Below are positions 31,322 to 42,660 of a DNA stretch of 64,000 nucleotides, piece after piece; positions within the stretch are counted from its first letter, which is position 1; every line of letters begins with the position of its first letter. Origin of the DNA: an uncultured Tateyamaria sp. (GTDB taxonomy: Bacteria > Pseudomonadota > Alphaproteobacteria > Rhodobacterales > Rhodobacteraceae); NCBI RefSeq assembly GCF_947503385.1, contig NZ_CANNDO010000006.1, forward strand, positions 62,001 to 126,000, read 5' to 3'. The translations under genes and the position numbers were made by a program. The notes beneath the pieces are model-generated. The model was not told the DNA's origin. It worked only from the letters and a program-made list of their open reading frames with translations, and made no database searches.

Positions 31322-33673
31322 ATGGGACTGGGGTTGAGGGGCGCGGGCCCACAGGTGCTGTCACACCTGATCCGCGCGCAGAGCATTATTAGATTTTTCG
31401 TTTTTGTTTCAGCGATTTGGCTGAGCGTCGGCGCAAGCGTCGAGGCGCAAACATTTCGGTTTGGATCAATCCAGATCGAAGGCAACACGCGGATCGGCGA
31501 TGCAGCCATTCTGCAACAAGCCGGAATCGCCACCGGACAGACGTTGTCAGCCGGTCAGGTGAACGATGTCGTGCAGAACCTGCAGAACAGCGGCCTGTTT
31601 GAAACCGTTTCGGTTGAGCCGCGCGGCAACACGCTGCTGATTACGGTTGTCGAACTGCCGACGGTCAACCGCATCGCGTTTGAGGGCAACCGGCGCGTGG
31701 ACGACGACGCGCTTGGTGCAATTGTCCAACTACAGGAGCGCCGTGTGTTCAACCCGGCGCAGGCCGAACGTGACGCGGCAGCAATTTCCGAAGCCTATGT
31801 ACAACAAGGCCGTGTGGCGGCCCGTGTCACGCCGCGCATCATCCGGCGCAACGACAACCGCGTCGACGTGATCTACGAAGTCTTCGAAGGCGGCGTGATC
31901 GAGATTGAGCGGATCACCTTTGTCGGCAACCGCAACTACTCCGACCGGCGCCTGCGTCGCATCTTGGAGACCAAGCAAGCAGGCGTGTTTCGCACCCTGA
32001 TCCGTAGCGACACATTGGTCGAAGACCGGATCGCGTTCGACGAACAGCTTTTGCGGGATTTCTACAGCTCGCGGGGCTATGTCGATTTCCGGGTTCTCGG
32101 GTCGAATGCCGAACTGACCGAAGAGCGCGATGGCTTCTTCCTCGTCTTCAATATCGAAGAGGGGCAGCAGTTCAGCTTTGGCGAAATCACGGTGAGCAGC
32201 GAACGGGCAGACGTCGATCCTGACGCATATACCGACGTGCTCAAACTGCGACCGGGTGCAACCTATTCGCCGACGCTGGTCGAAGCAGAGCTGAGCCGGT
32301 TGGAGCGCAAAGGCCAGCGAGAAGGTATCAATTTTCTGCGTGTCGAACCGCGCGTCAGCCGCAACGACCGCGACCTGACGCTGGACGTCGAATTTGTGCT
32401 GACCCGCGGTCCGCGTGTGTTCGTCGAGCGCATCGATATCGAAGGCAACACAACGACATTGGATCAGGTGATCCGCCGTCAATTCCGCATCGCCGAAGGT
32501 GACCCGTTCAATCCGCGCGAAATCCGCGATGCGGCCGAACGGATCAGGGCGCTGGGGTATTTCTCCAATTCAGATGTGAACGCGCGCGAAGGGTCGTCCT
32601 CGGATCAAGTGGTGATTGATGTCGATGTCGAAGAGCAGCCCACAGGCGCACTGAATTTCGGCGCAACCTTTTCCAACAATGACGGATTTGGCGTGGCTGT
32701 CGGTTTCACGGAACGCAATTTCCTTGGCCGGGGCCAGACCCTTGGGCTGACGTTGTCGACAGCCGAAGAATCCGAGCGGTATGGCATTAGCTTTGTAGAA
32801 CCCTCGCTGTTGGGTCGTGATGTCGCCTTGGGGATCGATCTGCAATACAGCGAAGCGGACAGCAGCTTTGCGAACTATGACAGCTCCACATTTCGGTTTT
32901 CGCCAAGCCTGACCTTCCGGACCGGTGAAAACAGCACGCTGTCTCTGCGCTACACGGGGCGTCAGGACGAGCTTTTGCAACGTGACAGCATCGTGCCCGG
33001 CAATGTCGTGCTGACGGAGATTGCAGCAGGGCAGCAGTTCTCGTCTTCGATCGGATACACGTATCGGTACGACACACGCAGTGGTGGACTCGACCCGAAT
33101 GCCGGCGTTTTACTTGAGTTTAGTCAGGACTTTTCCGGCATCGGCGGCGATTCCGAATACATACGCACTGTGGGCAAGATCATTGGTCAGCGTCGCGTGT
33201 TCAACGAAGAAGTCACATTGCGCGCGACCCTCGAAGGTGGATTGCTCGCTTGGTCTTCGGGCACGAACCGGACCATTGACCGCTTTTTTGTTGGCCCGCA
33301 AATCCTGCGCGGCTTTGAACCCGGCGGCATCGGTCCACGCGATCTGTCCAGCCCGGGCGATCCTGATCCGTTGGGCGGCAACATTTACGTGGCGGCACGG
33401 TTCGACATGGAATTCCCGCTGGGTCTGCCCGAGGAAATCGGGCTGCGCGGCGGCCTGTTCTACGACATTGGCAACCTGTACAATCTCGACGATGTCGACC
33501 TGTCAGGTGGCAACGTTGTCGGACAGGACGGTTCTTTCCGGCATGTCATCGGGTTCTCGCTGTTCTGGGACACGGCCATTGGCCCGCTCCGGTTCAACTT
33601 CTCGAATGCTCTCAAGAAAGAGGATTTCGACGAAGAGCAGACCTTTGACCTGACCTTGTCTACTCAGTTCTAA
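31322..33673 (+). CDS. bamA: outer membrane protein assembly factor BamA
   Basis: 783 residues. BamA inserts beta-barrel proteins into the outer membrane. A hydrophobic signal (IIRFFVFVSAIWLSVGASVEA) lies at about 21-41 behind a polar N-terminus, so a later start cannot be excluded. Five POTRA domains follow (for example FRFGSIQIEGNTRIGD and VVELPTVNRIAFEGNRRV), then the Bac_surface_Ag barrel from about 440 to a C-terminal Phe (LTLSTQF), the usual barrel-recognition end. LRGFEPGGIGPRD carries the conserved RGF motif of the lid loop. skp follows after 3 bases. Confidence 0.95.
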   Translation: MGLGLRGAGPQVLSHLIRAQSIIRFFVFVSAIWLSVGASVEAQTFRFGSIQIEGNTRIGDAAILQQAGIATGQTLSAGQVNDVVQNLQNSGLFETVSVEPRGNTLLITVVELPTVNRIAFEGNRRVDDDALGAIVQLQERRVFNPAQAERDAAAISEAYVQQGRVAARVTPRIIRRNDNRVDVIYEVFEGGVIEIERITFVGNRNYSDRRLRRILETKQAGVFRTLIRSDTLVEDRIAFDEQLLRDFYSSRGYVDFRVLGSNAELTEERDGFFLVFNIEEGQQFSFGEITVSSERADVDPDAYTDVLKLRPGATYSPTLVEAELSRLERKGQREGINFLRVEPRVSRNDRDLTLDVEFVLTRGPRVFVERIDIEGNTTTLDQVIRRQFRIAEGDPFNPREIRDAAERIRALGYFSNSDVNAREGSSSDQVVIDVDVEEQPTGALNFGATFSNNDGFGVAVGFTERNFLGRGQTLGLTLSTAEESERYGISFVEPSLLGRDVALGIDLQYSEADSSFANYDSSTFRFSPSLTFRTGENSTLSLRYTGRQDELLQRDSIVPGNVVLTEIAAGQQFSSSIGYTYRYDTRSGGLDPNAGVLLEFSQDFSGIGGDSEYIRTVGKIIGQRRVFNEEVTLRATLEGGLLAWSSGTNRTIDRFFVGPQILRGFEPGGIGPRDLSSPGDPDPLGGNIYVAARFDMEFPLGLPEEIGLRGGLFYDIGNLYNLDDVDLSGGNVVGQDGSFRHVIGFSLFWDTAIGPLRFNFSNALKKEDFDEEQTFDLTLSTQF

Positions 33674-33676
33674 CCC

Positions 33677-34219
33677 ATGTTCCGGCGCTATCTTGTCGCG
33701 CTGGTCTTGATCATCGGGCTTGCACCCTTTGCCAGCGCGCAGGTGGTGCAAAGCCCGATCCTTACCATCGACAGTGAGCGGCTGTATCGCGACAGCGATT
33801 TCGGCCAACGGGTCCTGCGCGAAATAGAAGAACGTACACAAGCGCTGACCAATGAAAACATCGCGTTGGAAGCCGAGCTCGAAGCCGAAGAGAAAGCGCT
33901 GACAGAACAGCGCGACACCCTGACTCCAGAGGAATTTCGCGCGCTGGCCGACGCGTTCGATGCGCGGGTGCAGGCGATCCGCCGCGACCGCGAGGCGCGC
34001 AACAAGGAAAACCTTGCCCTGCTGGATGACAATCAGGCGCGTTTTCTGCGTGCGGCCCTGCCGGTGCTGGAAGCGATCATGCGCGATGTGGGCGCTGCCG
34101 TCGTGCTTGAGGTGCGCAGCGTTTTTGTCAGCTCGAACGCAATCGACATCACCGACCGCGCCATAGCCGAGATCAACGCGGCTGTCGGCGACGGCACCAC
34201 GCCGGTTCCCAACGACTGA
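33677..34219 (+). CDS. skp: periplasmic chaperone Skp/OmpH family
   Basis: 180 residues. A signal peptide (MFRRYLVALVLIIGLAPFASA) is followed by ILTIDSERLYRDSDFGQRVLREIEE and a long coiled-coil stretch (about 45-120, rich in Glu, Arg and Leu), then the conserved small beta core at the C-terminus. The family forms trimers that hold unfolded outer-membrane proteins in transit to BamA, which is encoded immediately upstream. The acidic coiled coil differs from the basic arms of E. coli Skp but fits alphaproteobacterial members as far as I recall. Confidence 0.88.
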   Translation: MFRRYLVALVLIIGLAPFASAQVVQSPILTIDSERLYRDSDFGQRVLREIEERTQALTNENIALEAELEAEEKALTEQRDTLTPEEFRALADAFDARVQAIRRDREARNKENLALLDDNQARFLRAALPVLEAIMRDVGAAVVLEVRSVFVSSNAIDITDRAIAEINAAVGDGTTPVPND

Positions 34220-34226
34220 CACCCCC

Positions 34227-34239
34227 GCGCTTGCGGCGC
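34227..34239. repeat. short palindrome after skp
   Basis: GCGCTTGCGGCGC, differing at one base from the 13-mer GCGCCTGCGGCGC found at 37610 and 63703. It follows the skp stop codon by 7 bases and can form a small hairpin. Confidence 0.4.
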
Positions 34240-34297
34240 GCCGCCCCCCTTGCTAGGCAGGAGGGAACCAGAACAAACGCAACGAGGTTTGTGCGCC

Positions 34298-34765
34298 GTG
34301 TCGTCAGAGCAGCAGTTGAAAACAGCAGATATTGACTTGATCCAGCGGCTGATTCCGCACCGTTATCCGTTCCTTTTGATCGACAAGGTTGTCGATATTG
34401 ACGGCTTCCAATCCGCGACGGGCATCAAGAACGTCACCATGAACGAACCGCATTTTCAGGGTCACTTTCCTGGAAAGCCGATCATGCCGGGTGTGACAAT
34501 TGTCGAGGCGATGGCACAGACCGCCGCCGTGATGGTGGGCACCGAACTGGGCATGGAAGACCAGAACATGCTTGTCTATTTCATGGCAATCGACAAATGC
34601 AAATTCCGCCGGATGGTGGTGCCCGGCGATCAGCTCGCGCTCAAGCTGCGCACGACGCGGGGCAAACCCGGTGGCAAGGTGTGGAAGTTTTCGGGAACCG
34701 CCGAGGTGGATGGCGACATGGCCTGTGAGGCCGAATTCACCGCCATGATGGACCTGCCAAGCTGA
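34298..34765 (+). CDS. fabZ: 3-hydroxyacyl-ACP dehydratase FabZ
   Basis: 155 residues. It dehydrates 3-hydroxyacyl-ACP in fatty-acid elongation; its hydroxyacyl-ACP substrate is also used by LpxA, encoded next. The hot-dog fold shows [11 protein letters not shown] and the active-site segment [23 protein letters not shown] with His56 and Glu70. GTG 34298 is chosen, giving [17 protein letters not shown] lies upstream at a rather long distance, and a longer in-frame TTG-start version lacks family support. Its TGA shares a base with the lpxA ATG. Confidence 0.93.
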   Translation: MSSEQQLKTADIDLIQRLIPHRYPFLLIDKVVDIDGFQSATGIKNVTMNEPHFQGHFPGKPIMPGVTIVEAMAQTAAVMVGTELGMEDQNMLVYFMAIDKCKFRRMVVPGDQLALKLRTTRGKPGGKVWKFSGTAEVDGDMACEAEFTAMMDLPS

Positions 34766-35547
34766 TGGCCGGGATACACCCGTCTGCGGTGATTGAACCG
34801 GGCGCACAGATCGATGCCAGCGCCACGGTTGGTCCGTTTTGTGTGGTGGGGGCCGATGCGGTCATCGGGCCTGACGTCACGTTGAAATCCCATGTGGTCG
34901 TCACCGGCCAGACCACGATTGGCCAAGGCACCACCGTCTTTCCGTTCGCGGTAATCGGCGAGGTGCCGCAGGACCTGAAATTCAAGGGCGAACAGAGCCG
35001 CCTTGAGATCGGGGCGCGCAACCGCATCCGCGAGCATGTGACGATGAACTGCGGCACCGAAGGGGGCGGCGGTGTGACCCGCATCGGCGATGATGGGCTG
35101 TTCATGGCCGGATGCCATATCGCTCATGACGCGCTGATCGGTGACCGGGTGATTGTGGTGAATTCCGCCGCCATTGCGGGGCACTGCGTGCTTGAGGACG
35201 ATGTGATCATCGGTGGTTTGTCCGGGGTGCACCAATTCGTGCGGGTGGGCCGTGGTGCCATCATCGGTGCCGTGACGATGGTGACGAATGATGTGATCCC
35301 CTACGGTCTGGTGCAGGCGCCGCGTGGCGAGTTGGACGGTCTGAACCTCGTCGGGCTAAAGCGGCGTGGCGTGGCCCGGTCCGACATCACGGCGCTGCGC
35401 GCCGCATTCCAGATGCTGGCGCAAGGGGAGGGAACGTTCCACTCTCGTGCTGAACGTCTGGGGGCGGAAACGGACAGTGAATACGTGCGCGAAATCGTCG
35501 ATTTCGTCATGGGCGAAAGCGACCGGCATTTCCTGACACCCCGATGA
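34765..35547 (+). CDS. lpxA: UDP-N-acetylglucosamine acyltransferase
   Basis: 260 residues, the first enzyme of lipid A synthesis, transferring a 3-hydroxyacyl chain from ACP to UDP-GlcNAc. It is a left-handed parallel beta-helix built from hexapeptide repeats (for example VGPFCVVGADAVIGPDVTL). GCHIAHDALIGD near 115 contains the catalytic His, and VTMVTNDVIPYGLVQA and the C-terminal helical region are typical. It overlaps fabZ by one base and lpxI by four. Confidence 0.95.
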   Translation: MAGIHPSAVIEPGAQIDASATVGPFCVVGADAVIGPDVTLKSHVVVTGQTTIGQGTTVFPFAVIGEVPQDLKFKGEQSRLEIGARNRIREHVTMNCGTEGGGGVTRIGDDGLFMAGCHIAHDALIGDRVIVVNSAAIAGHCVLEDDVIIGGLSGVHQFVRVGRGAIIGAVTMVTNDVIPYGLVQAPRGELDGLNLVGLKRRGVARSDITALRAAFQMLAQGEGTFHSRAERLGAETDSEYVREIVDFVMGESDRHFLTPR

Positions 35548-36449
35548 GCCTTGCCCTGATCACCGGCCGGGGCGCGCTGCCCGCTGCCGTGGCTGCGGCA
35601 CAAGACACGCGCCCGTTGATCTGTACGCTCGACGGGCACCTGCCTGACGGTCTGACGCCTGATCTGAGTTTTCGCATCGAAAAACTGGGCGGTCTTCTGC
35701 GCGAATTGGGCAAGCGTGGTGTGACCGAGGTGTGTTTTTGCGGGGCAATCGACCGCCCCAACATCTCGCTGACCCGTCTGGATGCGCGTACTGTGCCGCT
35801 GTTGCCCGCGTTGTCCAAGGCCGTGGGCGGGGGTGAGGACAGCGCCTTGCGCACTGTGCTGGGCATTTTTCAGGACAAGGGCTTTGCTGTGCGCGGCGCG
35901 CATGATCTGGCCCCGGGGCTGCTGCCGCCGTCGGGCGTCCTGACGCTGGCACAGCCCCTTGAGACGACCGAGCGTGACCTTTCTATTGCCGAGGGCGTCC
36001 ACCGGGAACAGGGGCGCAAGGACGAGGGGCAATCCTGTGTTATCCGCGACGGTGTGGTCATCGCGACCGAAGACCGAAGGGGCACGGATGCTATGCTGGC
36101 GGATCTCGTCTCCGGTCCGGCTGCGCCACCGCAGCCTCTGGGGGATGATGATCCGTTTGGCATGACGCTGGACATGGTGGGTGGAATGCTCGACGGGGCG
36201 GCGGATTGGTTGTCCGGCCCCGTGGCCGAGGCACGTGCCAAGGGGCATGGCGGTGTGTTCTTCAAAGCGCCCAAGCCGGGGCAGGACATGCGTGTTGATC
36301 TGCCGACGATTGGTCCGGGGACGGCGGAGCGTGCGATTGCGGCCAAGCTGGACGGGATCGTTCTGGCCAAGGGCGGCGTGATGGTGTTGGACCGGGACCG
36401 TGTTATCGACATGCTGGACGACAAAGGGTTGTTTCTGTGGGTGCGCTAA
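35544..36449 (+). CDS. lpxI: UDP-2,3-diacylglucosamine pyrophosphatase LpxI
   Basis: 301 residues, the alphaproteobacterial replacement for LpxH, splitting UDP-2,3-diacylglucosamine to lipid X and UMP. It starts MSLALITGRGALP and shows DRPNISLTRLD, GGEDSALRTVLGIFQDKGFAVRGAHDL and the C-terminal DMRVDLPTIGPGTAERAIAAKLDGIVLAKGG, all family-typical. ATGA overlaps with lpxA; the lpxB start lies inside its last codons. It works between LpxA-type acylation and LpxB. Confidence 0.93.
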   Translation: MSLALITGRGALPAAVAAAQDTRPLICTLDGHLPDGLTPDLSFRIEKLGGLLRELGKRGVTEVCFCGAIDRPNISLTRLDARTVPLLPALSKAVGGGEDSALRTVLGIFQDKGFAVRGAHDLAPGLLPPSGVLTLAQPLETTERDLSIAEGVHREQGRKDEGQSCVIRDGVVIATEDRRGTDAMLADLVSGPAAPPQPLGDDDPFGMTLDMVGGMLDGAADWLSGPVAEARAKGHGGVFFKAPKPGQDMRVDLPTIGPGTAERAIAAKLDGIVLAKGGVMVLDRDRVIDMLDDKGLFLWVR

Positions 36450-37600
36450 GGGTCTTTTTGCTGGCGGGCGAGCCGTCCGGAGACGCTTTGGGGGCGGCCT
36501 TGATGGCAGGTCTCAAGACACTTGCGCCGGATGTGCAATTCGATGGTATCGGCGGGCCGTTGATGCAGGCAGAAGGGTTGACCAGCCGTTTTGACATGTC
36601 GGAACTGACCGTCATGGGCATCGCCGAAGTGCTGCCCAAATACGTCCACCTCAAACGTCGGATCGCTGAAACCGCACGCGCCGTCGTTGACACGCGACCC
36701 GACGTCCTGATTACCATTGATGCGCCCGATTTTTCGTTTCGCGTGGCCAAGCTGGTCAAGGCGCAAGGCGCCGTGCGCACCGTGCACTACGTCGCCCCAA
36801 CCGTCTGGGCATGGCGTCCGGGGCGCGCCAAGAAAATGGCGCAGTATATTGACCACGTCCTCGCGCTTTTTCCGTTCGAGCCGCCATATATGGAAGCCGA
36901 AGGCATGGCCTGCGACTTCGTCGGGCATCCGGCGGCGAACGTGCCCCGCGCATCAGAGGCGGAGTGTGCCGCGTTTCGTGCCGCGCATGGGCTGGACGCG
37001 GCTGACCCGCTGATGCTGGTTCTGCCGGGGTCGCGCAAAGGGGAAGTGGCGCGCATGGGGCCGGTCTTTGGCGCGGCGCTGGGTCGGTTGCAGGACACAC
37101 ATCCGGACATGCGCATGATCCTGCCCGCAGCGCCGTCCGTGGCCGAAGCGGTGCTGGAAGAGGTGGCACGCTGGCCGGTTGCGCCGCTGGTGCTGGACCC
37201 GCGCGGCAAGTCCGTGGAAGCGATCAAGGCGAAGAAATCCGTGGCCTTTGCCGCCGCAGATGTGGCGCTGGCCACATCCGGCACAGTGTCGCTGGAGCTC
37301 GCCGCAGCGGGCACGCCGATGGTCAGCGCCTTTGACCTGCACTGGCTGAGCCGCGCGATCATCAGTCGGATGGTCACCACGGACACGGGCAGTCTGATCA
37401 ATCATGTCACTGACAGCCGCGTGGTGCCCGAAGTGGTGGGCCGCGAGATGAATGTGGATAACACCGTTGCCGCTATGGAGACGCTGTTGCAGGACCCCGA
37501 GCCGCAGCGCGCGGCCATGGCACTGACAATGGAGCGGTTGGGGCAGGGCGGCGAAGACCCCGGCCTGCGCGCGGCCCGCGCCGTGCTGGATCGGATGTAA
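36437..37600 (+). CDS. lpxB: lipid-A-disaccharide synthase
   Basis: 387 residues, a GT19 glycosyltransferase that joins lipid X and UDP-diacylglucosamine. The start GTG 36437 gives GALRVFLLAGEPSGDALGA, the family opening, with AAGGG upstream. YVAPTVWAWRPGRAKKMAQYIDHVL near 115 and LPGSRKGEV near 195 are diagnostic, as is ATSGTVSLELAAAGTPMV. It overlaps lpxI by 13 bases and ends the run that began with pyrH. Confidence 0.95.
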   Translation: MGALRVFLLAGEPSGDALGAALMAGLKTLAPDVQFDGIGGPLMQAEGLTSRFDMSELTVMGIAEVLPKYVHLKRRIAETARAVVDTRPDVLITIDAPDFSFRVAKLVKAQGAVRTVHYVAPTVWAWRPGRAKKMAQYIDHVLALFPFEPPYMEAEGMACDFVGHPAANVPRASEAECAAFRAAHGLDAADPLMLVLPGSRKGEVARMGPVFGAALGRLQDTHPDMRMILPAAPSVAEAVLEEVARWPVAPLVLDPRGKSVEAIKAKKSVAFAAADVALATSGTVSLELAAAGTPMVSAFDLHWLSRAIISRMVTTDTGSLINHVTDSRVVPEVVGREMNVDNTVAAMETLLQDPEPQRAAMALTMERLGQGGEDPGLRAARAVLDRM

Positions 37601-37609
37601 GCCAATTGC

Positions 37610-37622
37610 GCGCCTGCGGCGC
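37610..37622. repeat. short palindrome after lpxB
   Basis: GCGCCTGCGGCGC, identical to the 13-mer at 63703-63715 and one base from that at 34227. It lies 9 bases after the lpxB stop. The rest of the 228-base lpxB-tyrS gap shows nothing recognisable. Confidence 0.4.
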
Positions 37623-37828
37623 ATTACAGTGTTGATTTGGCGCTTCTGGACCCACCAAAACCAAGGTGTTCAGGCCGCCGACACATGATCTCTGGCGTGA
37701 CAGGGGCCAGTCTGCCGTTCAAGCAGAAATACGGTTTCCTCTGGCAGGGACCCTCCGGATTTCCGCTGGACCGTCAGCCTGCCCCCTGTCTCTTGGAGAT
37801 CAAGCGACGGCGGCTCCGAAACCAAGGT

Positions 37829-39070
37829 TCAGGTCAGTTGCACCAGCGCGTGGCGCTTTTTGCCCGCAGACAGCTTGATCGGGCTGGTCAGTGCGTCGGC
37901 GTCGATCATCGTACCTGCGTCGGTCAGGGGCGCGTCGTTGAGGCGCGCGCCGCCCTCGGCGATCAGGCGCTTGGCCTCCTTGCCCGACCCGGCAAGGCCC
38001 GATTTCACGATCAGTTGCACGATGGAGATGCCGTCGCCCACATCTGTTGCGCTCAATGTCAGTGTGGGCAGGTCATCACCCACGCCACCCTTTTCGAACA
38101 CGTCGCGCGCGGTCTGGGCCGCGGCGGCGGCCGCATCAGCGCCGTGCAGCAGCGTCGTAACCTCGGTGGCAAGCCGCACCTTGGCCTCATTGATCTCGGA
38201 TCCTTGGAGCGCACCCATGCGGTCGCATTCGTCCACTGGCAATTCGGTGTAGAGTTTGAGGAAGCGGCCCACATCGGCGTCCGTGGTGTTGCGCCAGAAC
38301 TGCCAGAATTCATAGGGCGACAGCATTTCGGCATTCAGCCAGACGGCACCGGATTGCGATTTGCCCATCTTCTTGCCGTCCGAGGTGGTGAGCAGGGGTG
38401 AGGTGAGGCCATAGACCTCGCCCTCGATCACGCGGCGCGTGAGGTCGATCCCGTTGACGATATTGCCCCACTGATCGCTGCCGCCCATTTGCAGGATGCA
38501 GCCGTAGCGGCGGTGCAGTTCCATGAAATCATAGGCTTGCAGGATCATGTAGTTGAATTCGAGAAAGCTCAGGGACTGTTCGCGGTCCAGCCGCGACTTG
38601 ACGCTTTCAAATGACAGCATCCGGTTGATCGAAAAATGCCGCCCGATGTCGCGCAGGAAATCGAGATAGTTCAGATCGTCCAGCCATTCGGCATTGTTCA
38701 GCATCTGCGCGCCCGCATCATAGTCGATATAGGCGGCAAACACCTGGCGGATGCCTTCGATATTGTCGTCAATGGCCGCCGCATCGAGCAGGGGCCGTTC
38801 ATCGGCCCGAAACGACGGATCGCCCACTTTGGTCGTGCCGCCGCCCATCAACGTAATGGGCCTGTGCCCGGTCTGCTGGAACCAGCGCAGCATCATGATC
38901 TGGATCAGCGAGCCCACATGTAGCGACCGCGCAGTGGCGTCAAACCCGATATAGCCCGACTGACCGGGCGTAAGCAGCGCCTCGTCCAGCGCCTGCATAT
39001 CCGTGCAGTCGGCCAAAAAGCCGCGGGACTGCATCACATGCAGAAAATCGGAGCGGGGCGTGTACGTCAT
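37829..39070 (-). CDS. tyrS: tyrosyl-tRNA synthetase
   Basis: 413 residues, class I synthetase of the TyrRS type 1 form. [20 protein letters not shown] carries the HIGH motif as [15 protein letters not shown] follows, the tyrosine-binding YMILQAYDF and GGSDQWGNI are present, and the KMSKS loop reads KMGKS. A C-terminal S4 RNA-binding domain ([19 protein letters not shown]) spans about 345-400. ATG 39070 is chosen because AAGGACA lies 8 bases upstream. It is divergent from anmK with 63 bases between. Confidence 0.95.
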   Translation of the reverse strand: MTYTPRSDFLHVMQSRGFLADCTDMQALDEALLTPGQSGYIGFDATARSLHVGSLIQIMMLRWFQQTGHRPITLMGGGTTKVGDPSFRADERPLLDAAAIDDNIEGIRQVFAAYIDYDAGAQMLNNAEWLDDLNYLDFLRDIGRHFSINRMLSFESVKSRLDREQSLSFLEFNYMILQAYDFMELHRRYGCILQMGGSDQWGNIVNGIDLTRRVIEGEVYGLTSPLLTTSDGKKMGKSQSGAVWLNAEMLSPYEFWQFWRNTTDADVGRFLKLYTELPVDECDRMGALQGSEINEAKVRLATEVTTLLHGADAAAAAAQTARDVFEKGGVGDDLPTLTLSATDVGDGISIVQLIVKSGLAGSGKEAKRLIAEGGARLNDAPLTDAGTMIDADALTSPIKLSAGKKRHALVQLT

Positions 39071-39133
39071 GGGCTTGTCCTTGGGTGGGGCTGCGTGCTG
39101 TCTATAGTTGGGCAAGGGGCGAAGGAAAAGACC

Positions 39134-40237
39134 ATGGATAAGGTCCGGGCCAAGGGGACGGTGATCAGGGCGCTGGGGGCGATGTCAGGCACATCGCTCG
39201 ATGGGGTCGACGCCGCCATGATCGAGACGGATGGCGTTGCCATTCATGGTTTTGGTCGGTCTGGGTACCGTGCATATTCCGATGACGAACGGGCTGTGTT
39301 GCGGCGCGCCTTGGGGCAGTGGTCCGGACCCACGCTGGGTCCGGCGACGGACGTGACGATGCGGGCGCATCAGGAATTGCTCGCGGACTTCCCCGACGCG
39401 GATGTGATCGGCTTTCACGGTCAGACGGTGGCACATGCGCCGCGTTTGCACGGAACGCTGCAATTGGGCGATGGCACCGTTCTGGCACAGGCATTGCGCC
39501 GTCCGGTTGTGTGGGATTTTCGCAGCTCTGATGTGGCGTTGGGGGGCGAGGGCGCGCCCCTTGCTCCGTTCTTTCACTTTGCCTGTGCCAAATGGATCGG
39601 GGCAGAGGCCCCTGTGGCCTTTCTGAACTTGGGCGGTGTGGGCAACATCACATGGGTCGATCCACGCTTTGACGCGCAGCAAGAGGCGGGGGCGCTGCTG
39701 GCCTTTGACACGGGGCCAGCGAATGCGCCGGTCAACGACCTGATGCAGGAACGGCTGGGCTTGGCCTATGACAAAGGCGGCTGTGTCGCGGCGGGGGGGA
39801 CAGTGGAGACCGGTGCGTTGGAGCTATTTTTGGCCGAACCGTTCTTTGCCAAGATGCCCCCCAAGTCGCTGGACCGGAACGACTTTGCCGAAATGGTAAA
39901 TCTGGTGCGCGAACTCAGCGATGCGGATGCGGCCGCCACGCTGACGGCCATGTGCGCCGCCGGTGTGGCGCAAGCCATGGAACACTGTCCGACATTGCCG
40001 ACGCGGATGCTGGTCACTGGCGGCGGGCGTCACAACCCGGTTTTGATGGAAATGTTGGAAGTGTCACTGGACTGCCCGGTGGAGCCGGTTGAGGCGGTGG
40101 GATTGGACGGTGATATGCTTGAGGCGCAGGCCTTTGCCTATCTGGCGGTGCGTGTGGCGCGGGGGTTGCCAACGTCGTGCCCCGGCACGACAGGTGTCCG
40201 CGCTGCGGTTGGCGGGGGCGTCGTGTCCGTGCCCTGA
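39134..40237 (+). CDS. anmK: anhydro-N-acetylmuramic acid kinase
   Basis: 367 residues. It phosphorylates and hydrates anhydroMurNAc from cell-wall turnover to MurNAc-6-phosphate. [19 protein letters not shown] near the start is the ATP-binding hallmark; [35 protein letters not shown] and [13 protein letters not shown] follow in the expected order. ATG 39134 is chosen, with GAAGGAAAAG upstream; the frame remains open earlier but overlaps tyrS. The lytic transglycosylase at 17385 is the kind of enzyme that makes its precursor. Confidence 0.94.
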   Translation: MDKVRAKGTVIRALGAMSGTSLDGVDAAMIETDGVAIHGFGRSGYRAYSDDERAVLRRALGQWSGPTLGPATDVTMRAHQELLADFPDADVIGFHGQTVAHAPRLHGTLQLGDGTVLAQALRRPVVWDFRSSDVALGGEGAPLAPFFHFACAKWIGAEAPVAFLNLGGVGNITWVDPRFDAQQEAGALLAFDTGPANAPVNDLMQERLGLAYDKGGCVAAGGTVETGALELFLAEPFFAKMPPKSLDRNDFAEMVNLVRELSDADAAATLTAMCAAGVAQAMEHCPTLPTRMLVTGGGRHNPVLMEMLEVSLDCPVEPVEAVGLDGDMLEAQAFAYLAVRVARGLPTSCPGTTGVRAAVGGGVVSVP

Positions 40238-40262
40238 CGCGCCGACCAGAGCAGCAACAGGA

Positions 40263-40682
40263 TCAGGCGCGGGGAATGGTGAACCTCGGTGGTGCAAGCG
40301 TAAAGCCGTCGAACTGAAACCCCGGTGACACGGTGCAACTGACCAATGTCCATGCGCCCGTGCTGCGCGCGGCTTGCCAATGATGTTTGGGGACGATGAT
40401 CTGCGGCGCGCCGCGATCCAGATCGGGGGTCAACAGATGCTCCTGCGCAGGACCGGCTTCTGTCGCGCTCAGGCTCAGGATCAAGGGCGCGCCTGCGTGA
40501 TACAGCCAGATTTCGGTGGCGTCGACTGTGTGCCAATGGCTTGTCTCACCTTCGGCCAGCAGGAAATAGATGCAGGTGCCCGTGGGCCTGCCGTCATTCG
40601 CGGCCATCCAGGTTTGACGGAAATGCCCCCCTTCGGGATGCGGCGCGAGATCCAGCCGCGCGATCACCTCGTCCGCCGTCAT
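40263..40682 (-). CDS. cupin family protein (DUF985)
   Basis: 139 residues of the cupin_5/DUF985 group. HPEGGHFRQTW near residue 15 and SHWHTVDATEIWLYHAGAPL near 48-67 are the family's two conserved blocks, the second carrying the likely metal-binding histidines and glutamate of the cupin barrel; PGFQFDGFTLAPP ends it. The reaction is not established for the family as far as I know. Its start overlaps the stop of the GNAT gene (ATGA), so the two are one operon. Confidence 0.88.
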   Translation of the reverse strand: MTADEVIARLDLAPHPEGGHFRQTWMAANDGRPTGTCIYFLLAEGETSHWHTVDATEIWLYHAGAPLILSLSATEAGPAQEHLLTPDLDRGAPQIIVPKHHWQAARSTGAWTLVSCTVSPGFQFDGFTLAPPRFTIPRA

Positions 40683-41203
40683 GCGGGGGCCTGCAAGGCG
40701 ATGTCGAAGAACCGCAGATGCGGCACATAGGCAGGCTCAGGCTCGTAATATGGCGCGCAAGGCCGGAACCCCAGCGCCTCGTAGAGCGATACCGCTTCGT
40801 GCAGCGGCGCAATCGTGTCGAGCACCATGCGGCGGTATCCGTCGGCGCTCGCGCGTCTGATCCCCTCCTGCATCAGAGCGCGACCGGCCCCCAGACCGCG
40901 CGCGTCGGGGTCCACGAACACGCGCTTGATCTCTGTCACGCCGTTAGGACCCAAAGGGTAATACATTGCACAGCCAATCACTGCACCGTCATGCTCTGCC
41001 AGAATGATATCGCCCTTGGGACGGGCATGTGTCTGCGGCAAAGCGGCAATCATTTGCGCGTAGCTGTCCGCCGAATAGTAGCGCTCCACGATGCCGGGGA
41101 TATGCGTCGACCGTTCCGCCAGCAACGCGCGGTAGGCCCAGCACAGCCGCGCCACTGCGTCCATATCGGCGGCGGTTGCGCTGCGCAGTCTCACATTGCT
41201 CAT
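40679..41203 (-). CDS. GNAT family N-acetyltransferase
   Basis: 174 residues from ATG 41203 (MSNVRLRSATAADMDAVARL), which has AAGGA at good spacing; longer open frame upstream is unlikely. The acetyl-CoA site is VFVDPDARGLGAGRALMQEGIRRA at about 95-118, the typical motif A, and LYEALGFRPCAPY near 145 is motif B. The substrate cannot be predicted. It is the first gene of a pair with the DUF985 cupin; eno ends 113 bases upstream in the same direction. Confidence 0.88.
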   Translation of the reverse strand: MSNVRLRSATAADMDAVARLCWAYRALLAERSTHIPGIVERYYSADSYAQMIAALPQTHARPKGDIILAEHDGAVIGCAMYYPLGPNGVTEIKRVFVDPDARGLGAGRALMQEGIRRASADGYRRMVLDTIAPLHEAVSLYEALGFRPCAPYYEPEPAYVPHLRFFDIALQAPA

Positions 41204-41316
41204 CTGTCCGTCCTTCGGGTCATCAGCGCCCGGCGCAAGACGCCGCAGCCTTGCGCAAACAGTGAGGTGTGGCGCGCAAGGTTTCAAGCCTGCGCGCCAG
41301 TGTTGGCCCAAGGGCG

Positions 41317-42615
<1,299 letters not shown>

Positions 42616-42660
42616 TTACGCAGCGTCTAACGTTATGTTGGCGCTAACACAAAGGGGTTT

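Noticed and set aside
37637-38401. 254-codon open frame at the lpxB-tyrS gap
   Set aside because: It mostly overlaps the 3' half of tyrS in antisense and its product looks like translated shadow sequence, with no ribosome-binding site or family similarity.
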